Positions 1 through 9,885 are shown, counted from the first letter of the stretch. The stretch is DNA of 64,000 bases from Pseudomonas sp. GOM6 (GCF_029537485.1 NZ_JARPUS010000010.1:110030-174029), one strand, 5' to 3'. The notes: generated from the letters alone by a model not told the origin. A program made the numbers and translations.

Positions 1-1
1 C

Positions 2-1408
2 ATCACAGGCCTGTCGGACAGCATGGCGCCGGCCGATGTGGCCGAGCTCAGTCGCTCGCCGGAATTGGCCTTCCGCGCCAGCTTCGAGGGTGCGCCACCG
101 CCGCGCAGCGAGCTGTATTGGCGTGCCCTGACCCTGGATCACTTCGATGGTCGGCGCTGGTCGCAAGGCTGGGGCGCGCAGCAATCGGCCGCGCCGCAGT
201 GGCGCAAGCAGGGTGAGGCGTTGTCCTACAGCATCATCATGCAGCCCAGTGGCAAGCCCTGGCTGTTCGCCCTCGATGTGGGGCAGACCAACCTGGCCAA
301 TACCCGGCAGATGAGCGACTTTCGTCTGCAACAGTCGCGTCCGGTGCTGCAGAGCCTGATGTACGAAGTGCAGTCCTGGCCGGCGGCCGTGCGCGAGGAA
401 CAGCTGCCCAGGGGCGTCATGCGCAGCAGCCTGCAGTTGCCCAAGGACGGCGATCCGCGCGCGCGGCAATGGGCCGCACAGCTGCGCCGTGAGCATGGCG
501 ACGACGAGGCGCTGGTACGGGCGCTGCTGCAGCACTTCAACCAGCAACCCTACGTCTACACCCTCAGGCCACCGCCCGTGGGACTCGACAGTATCGATGA
601 GTTTCTCTTCCGCACCCGGCGCGGCTTTTGCGCCCACTATGCCGGCGCCATGACCTTCGTGCTGCGCGCCGCGGGCATTCCGGCGCGGGTTGTGGCGGGC
701 TACCAGGGTGGCGAGTTCAACTCGTCAGCCAATTACCTGGCGGTGCGCCAGTACGATGCCCACGCCTGGGTCGAGTACTGGCTGGCAGGGCGCGGCTGGG
801 TCAGCGTCGACCCGACGTTCCAGGTGGCGCCGGAGCGTATCGAGATGGGGTTGGAAGAAGCCCTGGCCGAAGAGGATGGCTTTCTCGATGACTCTCCCTT
901 TTCACCGCTGCGCTACCGCCATCTGGAGTGGCTCAACGAGTTGCGTCTGACCTGGGATAGCGTCAACTACAACTGGCAGCGCTGGGTGCTCGGTTATCGC
1001 AGCGAGCAGCAGCTGGGGTTGCTGAAACGCTGGTTCGGCACGCTGGACTGGCAACGCCTGGCACTGGTACTCCTGGGCTGCGGAGCGGCGGCACTGGGGC
1101 TGGTAGCCTTGTGGCTGTTCAAGCCCTGGCGGCGGGAGCGCGACCCGTTGCAGCGACAGCTACGCCGTTTCGAGTCGCTGCTGGCCCGTTATGGCCTGCA
1201 TCGCGGCAAGGGCGAAGGCGTGCGTGACTTTAGCGCGCGGGCGGCGACGCTGTTGCCACGCCAGGCGCAGGCACTGGATGAATTTGCCAGGGCCTTCGAG
1301 GCACAGCGCTATGCCGGCGCACAGGCCGAGCCAGAGAGGCTTGCGGCCAGCCTGAAACGCCTGCGCAGTGAATTACCCTGGCGGTCATCAGGAGGGAGAA
1401 AGGCATGA
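2..1408 (+). CDS. tgpA: TgpA-type membrane transglutaminase, C-terminal part (5' end outside window)
   Basis: The reading frame is open to the left edge, so the N-terminal membrane segments are missing and the ATG at 23 is internal. What remains is a periplasmic transglutaminase-like core with a clear Cys-His-Asp triad: Cys in GFCAHYAG (about residue 203 counted from the ATG at 23), His in YDAHAWVEYW (247) and Asp in SVDPTF (263). After it come a transmembrane helix near residues 347-367 and a C-terminal DUF4129-like tail. This matches the DUF3488/transglutaminase/DUF4129 architecture of Pseudomonas TgpA, an inner-membrane protein with its catalytic domain in the periplasm. Its physiological substrate is not known to me. 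The stop overlaps the next start (ATGA), so the CHAD gene is probably co-translated. Confidence 0.88.
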   Translation: MTGLSDSMAPADVAELSRSPELAFRASFEGAPPPRSELYWRALTLDHFDGRRWSQGWGAQQSAAPQWRKQGEALSYSIIMQPSGKPWLFALDVGQTNLANTRQMSDFRLQQSRPVLQSLMYEVQSWPAAVREEQLPRGVMRSSLQLPKDGDPRARQWAAQLRREHGDDEALVRALLQHFNQQPYVYTLRPPPVGLDSIDEFLFRTRRGFCAHYAGAMTFVLRAAGIPARVVAGYQGGEFNSSANYLAVRQYDAHAWVEYWLAGRGWVSVDPTFQVAPERIEMGLEEALAEEDGFLDDSPFSPLRYRHLEWLNELRLTWDSVNYNWQRWVLGYRSEQQLGLLKRWFGTLDWQRLALVLLGCGAAALGLVALWLFKPWRRERDPLQRQLRRFESLLARYGLHRGKGEGVRDFSARAATLLPRQAQALDEFARAFEAQRYAGAQAEPERLAASLKRLRSELPWRSSGGRKA

Positions 1409-2172
1409 ATGCATTCGACATTCGACTCAACAGGCGCATCATCGAGTTGCAGATGCGTCTGTACGCCTGTTGTGCCCGCATGCAGGCGCGTACGGATGAC
1501 GAGGCCCTGCATGAGCTGCGCATCGCCGTCCGCCGCTTGCGTAGCTTGTTGCGTCCATTGCGCCAGGAGCCGCTCTGTGCCGCGCTGGAGCAGAGCGCAG
1601 GCGCGTTGGGCAAGGCCAGCGGCCCACTGCGTGATCTGGAAGTCCTGGCGGCCGAGCTGCGCCGCCTGGGCCAGAGCGAGGCGGCGCAGCGGCGTCTGGC
1701 TGAACGTGACGACGGCTATGCGCAACTGCTCGCCGGTGTGCCGCTGCAGCGCCTGCAGATCCGTCTCGACGACTGGCCTCAGGATTGCCGCGATGCCCAC
1801 CGTGATGGCCAATGGCAAGCCGGTGCCAAGCAGGTACGCCGCAATCTGGCCAGGCAGGTACGCAAATTGACTGCCGCCTTGCGTGATCCGAGCCATGACC
1901 GGCATCGCCTGCGCCTGCTGATCAAGCGCCTGCGCTACTGTGCCGAGGCTTGGCCGGCCTACAGCGAGCTGAGCGCATCGACCCTGCGGGCCTTGCGCCA
2001 GGCTCAGGGTGCGCTGGGTGACTGGCACGACCATCTGCAATGGCTGCTTCGCGTTCAGAGTGAGGCGGATCTATTGCCGTGCGTCCAACACTGGCAGGTC
2101 GAATTGCTCGCTGCGGAACGACAGGCGGATGAGTGCCTGGCCGAATTGGCCCTGAAACTTTCCGCGTCCTGA
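1405..2172 (+). CDS. CHAD domain-containing protein
   Basis: A 255-residue all-helical protein rich in Arg and conserved His. The motif LHELRIAVRRLRSLLRPL near residues 33-50 and the second half-repeat LRLLIKRLRYCAEAW are typical of CHAD domains, which bind polyphosphate through basic helices. There is no fused CYTH domain, no signal peptide and no membrane segment. The start codon overlaps the stop of the transglutaminase gene and follows a strong AGGAGG site, so the two form an operon. The specific role here is unknown; polyphosphate binding is inferred from the family. Confidence 0.85.
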   Translation: MNAFDIRLNRRIIELQMRLYACCARMQARTDDEALHELRIAVRRLRSLLRPLRQEPLCAALEQSAGALGKASGPLRDLEVLAAELRRLGQSEAAQRRLAERDDGYAQLLAGVPLQRLQIRLDDWPQDCRDAHRDGQWQAGAKQVRRNLARQVRKLTAALRDPSHDRHRLRLLIKRLRYCAEAWPAYSELSASTLRALRQAQGALGDWHDHLQWLLRVQSEADLLPCVQHWQVELLAAERQADECLAELALKLSAS

Positions 2173-2272
2173 GCTCATTACAGAGCATTTCCGGCGCTGA
2201 TTTGGCCGCATAGTCCCTCCCGTGTGCGACTGCTTTTCACTAAGCTTGCAGCTGCCTGAAAGGAGATTGCGC

Positions 2273-3070
2273 ATGACCTTCGCTGAACTGATCCACGCCG
2301 TACATACCCGCCCTCAGCATGTCGTCGTCCCGCCCTTGTGGGGGCAGGGGCGAGCGACCTTCGGCGGCCTGGTGGCGGCGATGCTGTATGAAGCCATGCG
2401 GCTCAAGGTGCCGGCCGGTCGCCCGGTACGCTCGTTGTCCATCACCTTTGTCGGCCCCATGCTGATGGGGGAGGCGGTAGCCTTCGAGGTTGAAGTGCTG
2501 CGCGAAGGCAAATCCGTCAGCCAGATGCTCGGTCGTGCGGTACAAAACGGCGAGGTGGTGGCCATCGCCCAGGGCAGTTTCGGTGCGTCTCGTCGTTCCG
2601 CGGTCCAGGTCGAGGCCGAACCGGCGCCGGCGATGAAGGCCGTGGAAGAGTGCCAGGAGTTGCCTTATCTGGCTGGTGTCACCCCAGAGTTCACACGCTT
2701 TCTGGCCATGCGCTGGGGGCAGGGCGGCATGCCGTTCAGCAACACGCCATCGCGCCATATGGGCGGCTGGGTGCGCCTGCGCAGTGACGTGAGCCATGAC
2801 CGGGTCAGCGAAGCACATCTGTTGGCACTGGTGGATGCCTGGCCGCCGGCGGTGTTGTCCCACCTGAAGTCCCATGCACCGGGCAGCTCGCTGACCTGGA
2901 CCATCGAGTTCGTCCATCCGTTACCCAGCCTCACCACCCACGACTGGTGCCTGTACCAGGCCGAGATCGAGCACGCCCTCGATGGTTATGGCCACATCGC
3001 GGCGCGGCTGTGGACCAAAGATGGCCAGTTGCTGGCGCTGAGCCGGCAGACCACCACGGTGTTCGATTAA
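2273..3070 (+). CDS. Acyl-CoA thioesterase (TesB-like double hotdog)
   Basis: A 265-residue protein with an N-terminal half like the hotdog fold of TesB-type thioesterases ([16 protein letters not shown] and [12 protein letters not shown]) and a second half containing [11 protein letters not shown]. This is the two-hotdog layout of the thioesterase family 4HBT_3. It should hydrolyse medium- or long-chain acyl-CoA in the cytoplasm. I chose the ATG at 2273 because AGGAG lies eight bases upstream; an in-frame GTG 51 bases earlier lacks a ribosome site. It converges on tatD with a four-base overlap. The substrate range cannot be read from the sequence. Confidence 0.82.
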   Translation: MTFAELIHAVHTRPQHVVVPPLWGQGRATFGGLVAAMLYEAMRLKVPAGRPVRSLSITFVGPMLMGEAVAFEVEVLREGKSVSQMLGRAVQNGEVVAIAQGSFGASRRSAVQVEAEPAPAMKAVEECQELPYLAGVTPEFTRFLAMRWGQGGMPFSNTPSRHMGGWVRLRSDVSHDRVSEAHLLALVDAWPPAVLSHLKSHAPGSSLTWTIEFVHPLPSLTTHDWCLYQAEIEHALDGYGHIAARLWTKDGQLLALSRQTTTVFD

Positions 3071-3876
3071 GTCTCGATCTGTGGCAGGTCGAAGAAGGCC
3101 CGGGCCGTAGCCGTACTGTGCGCGGCCAGGCTCTCCTGGCTTTCGCCGCGGTGCAGTGCGACCTCGCGCAATACCTCACCGAGAAAGGCCGGCTCGTTAT
3201 GCCCGCTTTTCGGTTTGGGTCGCAGGCTGCGGGGGAGCAGGTAGGGCGCGTCGCTCTCCAGCATCAGGCGCCCCGCGGGGATGTCGCGCATCAGCGGATG
3301 CAGGTGGGTGCCGCGGCGCTCATCGCAGATCCAGCCAGTAATGCCGATATGCAGGTCGAGATCGAGATAGGCATACAGGCTGTCCTTGCCGGCGGTGAAA
3401 CAGTGCACCACGGCGGCCGGCAACTGGTCGCGGAACTGGCGGAGGATGGCCACCAGGCGCTCACTGGCATCACGCTCATGCAGGAACACCGGTAACTGAA
3501 GCTCCACAGCCAGAGCCAGCTGTTCCTCCAGGGCCTTTTCCTGCTGCGGTCGCGGCGAGAAGTCGCGATTGAAATCCAGCCCGCATTCACCCACGGCACG
3601 TACTGGCGCTTCACTGAGCAGGTCGCGCAGCTGCCGGGCACTCTCTGTATTCCACTGGCTAGCGTCGTGCGGATGAACCCCGGCGGTACTGAACAATCGG
3701 CTGCCGGTTTCATCCAGTTCCTGGCAGAAATGCAGCGCCTGCTCGCTTTCCTCCAGGCTGGTTCCAGTCAGCACCAGTTGGCAGACGCCGGCCTCGTAAG
3801 CGCGGGCGAGCACCGCATCACGCTCCCGAGCCAGGCTGGGGTGGGTCAGATTGACGCCGATGTCGATGAGTTGCAT
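3067..3876 (-). CDS. tatD: TatD family metal-dependent DNase
   Basis: A 269-residue TIM-barrel hydrolase. Metal-binding features are in order: the N-terminal [10 protein letters not shown], Glu in [12 protein letters not shown], His in VFLHERDA, His in VVHCFTAGK, and Asp in [12 protein letters not shown]. The DIGVNL start, instead of the DxHxH of YcfH-type paralogues, resembles true TatD. E. coli TatD is a 3'-5' exonuclease and is not needed for Tat export despite its name. The gene is not next to tatABC here. It converges with the thioesterase gene, and its 5' side holds a stem-loop recorded separately. Confidence 0.9.
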   Translation of the reverse strand: MQLIDIGVNLTHPSLARERDAVLARAYEAGVCQLVLTGTSLEESEQALHFCQELDETGSRLFSTAGVHPHDASQWNTESARQLRDLLSEAPVRAVGECGLDFNRDFSPRPQQEKALEEQLALAVELQLPVFLHERDASERLVAILRQFRDQLPAAVVHCFTAGKDSLYAYLDLDLHIGITGWICDERRGTHLHPLMRDIPAGRLMLESDAPYLLPRSLRPKPKSGHNEPAFLGEVLREVALHRGESQESLAAHSTATARAFFDLPQIET

Positions 3877-3895
3877 GGTGCTACCTCAGTGGTTG

Positions 3896-3924
3896 AGCCG
3901 GCAGCATAGCAAAGCCGGCTTTTT
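3896..3924. other. Stem-loop with T-run upstream of tatD
   Basis: Perfect 7-bp arms AGCCGGC and GCCGGCT are separated by 11 bases and followed by TTTT on the plus strand. It would stop plus-strand transcription, but no plus-strand gene ends here. On the minus strand it falls in the probable 5' leader of tatD. Either a shield against antisense readthrough or a leader structure is possible. Confidence 0.4.
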
Positions 3925-4104
3925 ATCAATAAAACAATCAAATACAGATGCTTGCATATGTCTATTAATGCTCTTTGTCAGCATGAGCTGGCCATTTGAA
4001 GCACCTTGTGCGAGGCTCCGCGCCCCGCGCGCTGGAACCATCTGTCGGCGGGATGCTCTTAGTCGCTCGGGTCTGCTCATGACCTGGCGCCCCCCGGAGG
4101 CTGG

Positions 4105-5511
4105 ATGATTCGCACGCTGCTGTTTTTGCTCTGCTGCCTGGCAGTGTTGCCGGCCCATGCCCGCCTCAGCGGCTTGGGCGAGCACCCGGCGCAAGTGAGC
4201 AAGCAGCGCGACCTGGCGCAGATTCGCAAGAGTGGCGAACTGCGAGTGCTGGTCAACCAGAGCCGTAACAGCTCGGGCGAGGTCAAGGGCCAGGCCATCG
4301 GCGTCGAATATCACCGTCTGCGGGCATTCGAGCAGTACCTCAATCGCAATGCCCGAGATGGTCGCAACCTGCGCATGAGGATCATCCCCAAGGCCAAGGA
4401 CCAACTGCTTGCCGCCCTGCAAAAGGGTGAGGGTGATGTCGTCGCGCCGGGGGAGCTGATCGATGTGCATCCCGGCATGGGCGTCAGTGCCAGCCAGGCC
4501 ATTCGCAGCGATGTACAGCTGGTAGTGGTCGGCAACCGCAATAACCGGCATTACCGCAAGCTGGACGATATGGCCGGGCGCAGCCTGGCACTGCCGTTGG
4601 GCAGCGCCGCAGGTGAAGCGCTGCGCGAGGTCAACCAGCGTCTGGCGCAACGCAAGCAGCCGCCAATCGTGGTGGAGTGGGCCGACAGCAGCCTGGCGGT
4701 GGAGGATGTACTGGAGATGGTCCAGGCCGGTATCTATCCCTGGACCGCTGTCGAACTGCCGATTGCCGAGCGCTGGCTCAAGGTCATGCCCAGGCTGCGC
4801 ATCGAGCGCCATCTGGTGCTCAGCAAGGCGGGGGAAATGAGCTGGTTCGTGCGGCGTGATGCACCGATGCTGCGGGCCAGCGTCGACCGTTTTCTCGCCA
4901 GCTACCGGATGCCCGATGACGTGGATTCGGCCTTCCAGCGTGTCTATCGGCGCTCCTACAAGGTGCGCAATCCGCTGGGGCAGGCAGATCGTCAGCGCCT
5001 GGAGCGTGTCAGGGCTGTGCTGCAGAAGCATGGCGAGGAGCAGAATCTGGACTGGCTGCAACTGGCCGCGATGGCCTACAAGGAGTCCACGCTCAATCCG
5101 GCTGCACGCGGAGCCTCCGGTGCTACCGGGCTGATGCAGGTCACCCCCGGCGCCGCGCGCAGCGTAGGGGTCGGCAATATCCAGGGGCTGGACAACAATG
5201 TGCTGGCGGCGACGCGCTACATGGCCCGTATCCGCCGCGAGTTCTTCGCCAGCCACCAGATCGATGATGTTGAGCGCAGGGCTTTTATTCTGGCGGCCTA
5301 CAACATGGGGCCGCAGCGGGTGCAAAGCCTGAGAGCTGAGGCGCGCAGGCGCGGCCTCAACCCCAACCAGTGGTTCTTCCAGGTCGAACGTGTGGCCATG
5401 GAGAAAATGGGCCTGGGCGTCGCCAGCTATGTGAATAGCGTGAACAAATACTATCTTGCCTATGATCGTGAGCGCTTTTTGCTGGAGCCCACCCGCGCAA
5501 AGAACAGGTAA
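4105..5511 (+). CDS. MltF-like lytic transglycosylase with solute-binding domain
   Basis: A 468-residue secreted protein. Residues 1-20 form a signal peptide (hydrophobic core LLFLLCCLAVLP, then AHA). Residues about 40-275 resemble an extracellular solute-binding protein family 3 domain (IRKSGELRVLVNQS). Residues about 300-450 are an SLT lysozyme-like domain with the catalytic Glu in MAYKESTLNP and the motif GATGLMQVTPGAA. This is the MltF architecture: murein cleavage in the periplasm with 1,6-anhydro product, regulated by the binding domain. It lacks an obvious lipobox. It is probably a paralogue of, not the same as, canonical mltF, so I leave the symbol empty. Confidence 0.85.
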   Translation: MIRTLLFLLCCLAVLPAHARLSGLGEHPAQVSKQRDLAQIRKSGELRVLVNQSRNSSGEVKGQAIGVEYHRLRAFEQYLNRNARDGRNLRMRIIPKAKDQLLAALQKGEGDVVAPGELIDVHPGMGVSASQAIRSDVQLVVVGNRNNRHYRKLDDMAGRSLALPLGSAAGEALREVNQRLAQRKQPPIVVEWADSSLAVEDVLEMVQAGIYPWTAVELPIAERWLKVMPRLRIERHLVLSKAGEMSWFVRRDAPMLRASVDRFLASYRMPDDVDSAFQRVYRRSYKVRNPLGQADRQRLERVRAVLQKHGEEQNLDWLQLAAMAYKESTLNPAARGASGATGLMQVTPGAARSVGVGNIQGLDNNVLAATRYMARIRREFFASHQIDDVERRAFILAAYNMGPQRVQSLRAEARRRGLNPNQWFFQVERVAMEKMGLGVASYVNSVNKYYLAYDRERFLLEPTRAKNR

Positions 5512-5528
5512 ATCGAATAATTCGATTT
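5510..5528. promoter_or_regulatory. Palindrome 1 upstream of doxX
   Basis: A perfect inverted repeat with 9-bp arms around a single central base (AAATCGAATAATTCGATTT). Its 13-bp core TCGAATAATTCGA recurs with one change 44 bp downstream. It begins at the stop codon of the preceding gene and lies in an AT-rich island before doxX. Probably an operator for a dimeric regulator; the regulator is unknown. Confidence 0.5.
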
Positions 5529-5533
5529 GAATT

Positions 5534-5552
5534 AGCGCAAAAATGCGCTTTT
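5534..5552 (+). terminator. Weak intrinsic terminator after the transglycosylase gene
   Basis: Six-base arms AGCGCA and TGCGCT around an AAAA loop, followed by TTTT. The stem is short, so termination may be partial. Confidence 0.4.
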
Positions 5553-5556
5553 AGTA

Positions 5557-5569
5557 TCGATTAATTCGA
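5557..5569. promoter_or_regulatory. Palindrome 2 upstream of doxX
   Basis: TCGATTAATTCGA, a perfect 13-bp palindrome about its central base pair apart from that base, differing from the first palindrome's core at one position. The two cores are spaced 44 bp centre to centre, close to four helical turns, and sit 45-100 bases before the doxX start. Confidence 0.5.
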
Positions 5570-5614
5570 ATAGCATGTGCCTCACCAACACTACTCACCT
5601 GAAGGACCTGGCAC

Positions 5615-6052
5615 ATGAACAACCTGATCAAATCCCTGATGTCTTCCTCCGCCGGTTACGGCATTACGTTGCTGCGCGTGGTGACCGGCCTGACCTTTGC
5701 CGCCCACGGCGCGCAGAAGCTATTTGGCTGGTTCGGTGGCTACGGCCTGGAGGGCGTAGGCCAGTGGATGGAAAGTATCGGTATCACGCCCGGCTACCTG
5801 ATGGCCGCGCTGGCCGGTAGCGCCGAATTCTTTGGTGGCCTGGCGCTGGTCGTCGGTCTGCTGGTTCGTCCTGCGGCGCTGTCGCTGCTGGTGTCCATGC
5901 TGGTAGCCATGTTTGCCGTCCACTGGGCCAATGGCTTCTTCATCACCAACAATGGCTATGAGTACGCCATGATCCTCGGCCTGATCAGCGCCGTGCTGAT
6001 GATCGAAGGCGCCGGCAAGCTGTCTCTAGACCGTCTGATTTCGCGTCAATAA
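5615..6052 (+). CDS. DoxX family membrane protein
   Basis: A 145-residue integral membrane protein with four hydrophobic segments and the DoxX motif LRVVTGLTFAAHGAQKLFGWFGG near the N terminus (residues 20-42). The family has been linked with thiol and redox stress in other bacteria, but biochemical function is unsettled. A GAAGGA site precedes the ATG. The gene appears monocistronic: an operator-like pair lies before it and a strong bidirectional terminator after it. Confidence 0.85.
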   Translation: MNNLIKSLMSSSAGYGITLLRVVTGLTFAAHGAQKLFGWFGGYGLEGVGQWMESIGITPGYLMAALAGSAEFFGGLALVVGLLVRPAALSLLVSMLVAMFAVHWANGFFITNNGYEYAMILGLISAVLMIEGAGKLSLDRLISRQ

Positions 6053-6066
6053 CGGTAGCCATGAAT

Positions 6067-6094
6067 AAAAAAGGCCCGCATTGCGGGCCTTTTT
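6067..6094. terminator. Bidirectional intrinsic terminator, doxX / lifO
   Basis: GGCCCGC and GCGGGCC arms around ATT, flanked by A-run and T-run. It ends doxX on the plus strand and the lipA-lifO operon on the minus strand. Confidence 0.9.
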
Positions 6095-6098
6095 GTGC

Positions 6099-7127
6099 TC
6101 AGGGCTTTTCTCGGGTCTGGGCCAGTTGCTCGGCCGCGTCCAGGCGCAGCCTTTCGCGCTCGTCGAAGCGCTCTTCGGCCAGACGTTGCAGGGCTTTTTG
6201 TCGGTCTTCAACGCTGAGGCCGCTATTGGCTTCGAGCTCGGCCTTCTCCTTACGATAATCGCTGAGGCGTTTCTGCCACTGTTGCCGTTGCCGATCGAGC
6301 GACTCCAGGCGCTCGGTGGCTTCGGCACCGACCAGTTGCAGGCGCAGCTGGCGAATCTGCTCGCTATTACCACCATTGGCTTGCAAAGCAGCGGTTTGCT
6401 GGCGCAGCTCACTTTGTAATTGCGGCACCAGCAGCGCCTGCATGTCTTCTGGCAGGCCCGCGCGCAGCTGATCCAGTGCATCGGCTTTCTGTTCATCGCT
6501 GAGATCGGCGTCATGTCGAATGGCCAAGCGCTCAAGGGTGAACTGGTTGTAAGCCTCTTCCTGAGCGAAAAATGCCTGGTGTGCTTCGGAACTGAACAGT
6601 CGCGCACGCAGGGCCTGCACGGCCTGCTCGCGCTGGCGCATGGCATCCAGGTTGGCCATTTGCGGCAGATCCTGCTCCAACTGTATCAATTGGCGCTTGT
6701 AATCGAGGTACTGCGCCAGCAAGGCCAGTGCCTGGCTCTCGGCCGGCTCCTGCAGCTGGTGCTGAATGTAGGCTTGCAGTCGAGCGATGCTGGTGTTCAG
6801 GCTCTCCTCGCCATAGGCGCTGAGGAAATAATCAAAGATGCGCCGGATATCCATGCTGATCAGCAAGTTACCACTGTCATCGAGGCGAAACTGGCCATCG
6901 ACCTGGGTGCCGGCAAAGGAGGGCGGTAGCGGAGTATTGGCGACTGCCTGCGGCGCAGATGGGCGCGCTTCGGCGGTCGTTGCGATGGCAGCCTGGGCCT
7001 CGTCTTGAGCGCTGAGCATGGGCGCCTTGGCTTCAGGCGTGTGGCGCTCGAGCGGGTTGAAATAGAAGGTGGTGGCGACACTGGCCCCAATCAGCAGGGG
7101 CGTGGCGAGCAATAGCGCTTTGTTCAC
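6099..7127 (-). CDS. lifO: Lipase-specific foldase (Lif, lipase chaperone)
   Basis: A 342-residue protein with an N-terminal membrane anchor (residues 4-22, [19 protein letters not shown]), a low-complexity Ala/Pro linker to about residue 70, and a long helical domain. The steric-chaperone signature of the Lif family is present as [13 protein letters not shown] near residues 95-107. Lif stays anchored in the inner membrane and folds the secreted lipase in the periplasm before type II export. It follows lipA by 54 bases in the same operon, as expected. Confidence 0.93.
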   Translation of the reverse strand: MNKALLLATPLLIGASVATTFYFNPLERHTPEAKAPMLSAQDEAQAAIATTAEARPSAPQAVANTPLPPSFAGTQVDGQFRLDDSGNLLISMDIRRIFDYFLSAYGEESLNTSIARLQAYIQHQLQEPAESQALALLAQYLDYKRQLIQLEQDLPQMANLDAMRQREQAVQALRARLFSSEAHQAFFAQEEAYNQFTLERLAIRHDADLSDEQKADALDQLRAGLPEDMQALLVPQLQSELRQQTAALQANGGNSEQIRQLRLQLVGAEATERLESLDRQRQQWQKRLSDYRKEKAELEANSGLSVEDRQKALQRLAEERFDERERLRLDAAEQLAQTREKP

Positions 7128-7181
7128 GGCGGGACTCGTCGAGTGGAAAGTGCTCGGGGCCCGCAGGCCCCGATATCTGGC

Positions 7182-8165
<984 letters not shown>

Positions 8166-8215
8166 TTAGCCATCCACACCCATCCTGGAAGTGGAACTTC
8201 AGCGACATGGGGTTT

Positions 8216-8231
8216 GGCAGGATCTGTGCCA
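8216..8231 (-). promoter_or_regulatory. Sigma-54 promoter of lipA-lifO
   Basis: Read on the minus strand the site is TGGCACAGATCCTGCC. It has GG and GC exactly ten bases apart and matches the -24/-12 consensus TGGCAC-N5-TTGC at nearly every position. The predicted start would be near 8205, giving a leader of about 80 bases. Sigma-54 control of Pseudomonas lipase genes, through enhancer-binding regulators, is established in related species. Confidence 0.7.
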
Positions 8232-8259
8232 GAACCTGAGCATTTCGAACAATGGCTCT

Positions 8260-8271
8260 AAACGGGCGTTT
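8260..8271. promoter_or_regulatory. Palindrome upstream of the lipA sigma-54 promoter
   Basis: AAACG and CGTTT arms around GG, about 30-40 bases upstream of the -24 element. It could be an activator site, but that distance is short for an enhancer-binding protein. Confidence 0.3.
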
Positions 8272-8334
8272 GTGGCGCAAGCCGCGCAGCGGCTGGGCTC
8301 TATCAGCCACTACGGGTGTTACCGGGAGAAACAG

Positions 8335-8850
8335 TCAGGCCAGTGGCCAGGTGCCGATCTGCTGGTAACGAGGGCCGATCATCGCGGAGTTGGAGCTGAA
8401 CAGAGCGAATTGATCAACGTGCCAGGCGAAGCTGAACGCTGCTGGGCTGGTTGGCACGCTGGCATGCCGAGCCAGTGTCAGATGCGGGCGATAGGTACGT
8501 TGTTCGAGCGTGAATCCACACCGTTGCAGCTGCTCCGCAAGCGTCTGCTGCAGTTGTAAAAGAGCCATGGGTGGGCGGCTGGGCGCCAGGTGCAGAAGCC
8601 CGTCGTTCCAGATATCCAGGCGATCCAGGCGCAACTCGAATGCGCGCTGCCTTTTAGTTTGATCGGCCGCCGCGCGCAGCTCTGCCAGACGGGTTGTGGC
8701 TTGCTGACCAAGAAAAGCCAGCGTCAGGTGCAGGTCATGCTCGTGCACCCAGTTACCGGCGCAAGGAAGTTGCCGTCGCCAATCCTGAATGTTCCGGGCT
8801 TGTGCAGAAGGCACGGGGATGGCGAAGAACAGTCGTAGCGACTCGGGCAT
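8335..8850 (-). CDS. thpR: RNA 2',3'-cyclic phosphodiesterase (2H family)
   Basis: A 171-residue member of the 2H phosphoesterase (LigT/ThpR) family. It carries the two HxT motifs in HLTLAFLG (about residues 41-48) and HLTLARHA (about 124-131). Family members hydrolyse 2',3'-cyclic phosphate RNA ends to 2'-phosphates and can ligate tRNA halves in vitro. AGGAGG is six bases before the ATG. Genes upstream of lipA on the same strand, but separated by a gap of about 210 bases that holds the lipase promoter, so it is not part of the lipase operon. Confidence 0.9.
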   Translation of the reverse strand: MPESLRLFFAIPVPSAQARNIQDWRRQLPCAGNWVHEHDLHLTLAFLGQQATTRLAELRAAADQTKRQRAFELRLDRLDIWNDGLLHLAPSRPPMALLQLQQTLAEQLQRCGFTLEQRTYRPHLTLARHASVPTSPAAFSFAWHVDQFALFSSNSAMIGPRYQQIGTWPLA

Positions 8851-9023
8851 GCGGCCTCCTGGCTTGACAGAGCGGTACCGGCGTTTCTAGCATCGCACCC
8901 CATAGCGCCGATTTAAGAGCAACTTGCGGGGCGCTGCCCGGTTGGGCGAATACCGCTAAAGCGCTGGCCGGTGTCGCCTCCCACCGCAGTCCGGCGGGAC
9001 CATGAGGCTGAGACTGTATAACC

Positions 9024-9335
9024 ATGAGTTGCCCACGCGCCCATCTGCATTTCTCCCCCTTGCCGCATGCTGCGGCCAACCGCCATCCCCATGTGCTGCT
9101 GGTTGGCAATCAGCAACCCAATCTGCTGAAAAACCTGGACGGCTGGCCCAAGCACTGGCCGGCTTCGCGCAATTTCCTGATCCGTTTTGTTGCTCCGTTG
9201 GCACAGCAGCTGGCAGCCATTCCAAGCGACAGTTACGACCTGGCGGTGGTCGGCCGCGAATCCACGGCTGTGGATGCCGAGTTGATCGGACAATTGGTGC
9301 GGGTGGCCCGCCAGGGCGTGATCAACCTCAGGTAA
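9024..9335 (+). CDS. Hypothetical protein, 103 residues
   Basis: I do not recognise a family. The protein has alternating hydrophobic strands (HVLLVGNQQP, YDLAVVGRES) and a C-terminal helix ending GVINLR, which could be a small or decayed Rossmann-like fold such as the end of a methyltransferase, but no cofactor motif is present. Codon use is ordinary for the neighbourhood. Its stop lies inside greB, giving an 8-base convergent overlap. No strong ribosome-binding site precedes the ATG. The position between thpR and greB matches, from memory, a conserved Pseudomonas gene of unknown function. Confidence 0.6.
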   Translation: MSCPRAHLHFSPLPHAAANRHPHVLLVGNQQPNLLKNLDGWPKHWPASRNFLIRFVAPLAQQLAAIPSDSYDLAVVGRESTAVDAELIGQLVRVARQGVINLR

Positions 9336-9834
9336 TGGCTGGATAGTCGATGGCGGTGATGTAGAACGCCTGCTCACCGCCTGGGGTGTTCACTTTTACT
9401 TCAGCATCCAGCGCCTTGCCTATCAAGGCGCGGGCCAGCGGTGAGTCGATACTGATCAGCCCCAGCTTGAGATCCAGCTCATCCGGGCCGATGATGCGGT
9501 AGCGCACCTCGTTACCGTTTTCATCTTCCAGGGTGACCCAGGCGCCGAAATAGACCTTGTTCGGGTCGGCGGGACAGCTATCGACAACCTTGAGATTTTC
9601 CAGGCGCTTTGTGAGGAAGCGTACGCGACTGTCGATCTCGCGCAGCATCTTCTTGCCGTAGATGTATTCGGCGTTCTCCGAACGGTCGCCCAGGGCGGCA
9701 GCTTCGCTCACGGCCTGGGTTACCTGAGGACGACGCACATGCCACAGCTCATGCAGCTCGGCGCGCAGGCGCGCCGAGCCTTCAGGTGTGATCAGCGGTG
9801 TTCCGGCGGTGCGCGGTGGACGATAGCGGCTCAT
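9328..9834 (-). CDS. greB: Transcription elongation factor GreB
   Basis: A 168-residue Gre factor. The N-terminal coiled coil contains LGDRSENAEYIYGKK, the acidic-tip motif needed for stimulating RNA polymerase to cleave backtracked RNA, followed by REIDSRVRFLTKRLENLKVVD. The C-terminal FKBP-like domain includes YFGAWVTLEDENG and SIDSPLARALIGK. I start at the ATG whose product begins MSRYRPPRT; an earlier in-frame start adds ten residues unlike the family. Confidence 0.93.
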   Translation of the reverse strand: MSRYRPPRTAGTPLITPEGSARLRAELHELWHVRRPQVTQAVSEAAALGDRSENAEYIYGKKMLREIDSRVRFLTKRLENLKVVDSCPADPNKVYFGAWVTLEDENGNEVRYRIIGPDELDLKLGLISIDSPLARALIGKALDAEVKVNTPGGEQAFYITAIDYPAIT

Positions 9835-9885
9835 GGTACTGGTCGGTAATAAAGGGTTGGCCATTCTAGCAATGACCTTATTGCC

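Noticed and set aside
8191..8559. 122-codon open frame between lipA and thpR on the plus strand
   Set aside because: Overlaps thpR and lipase promoter, no motif or good ribosome site.
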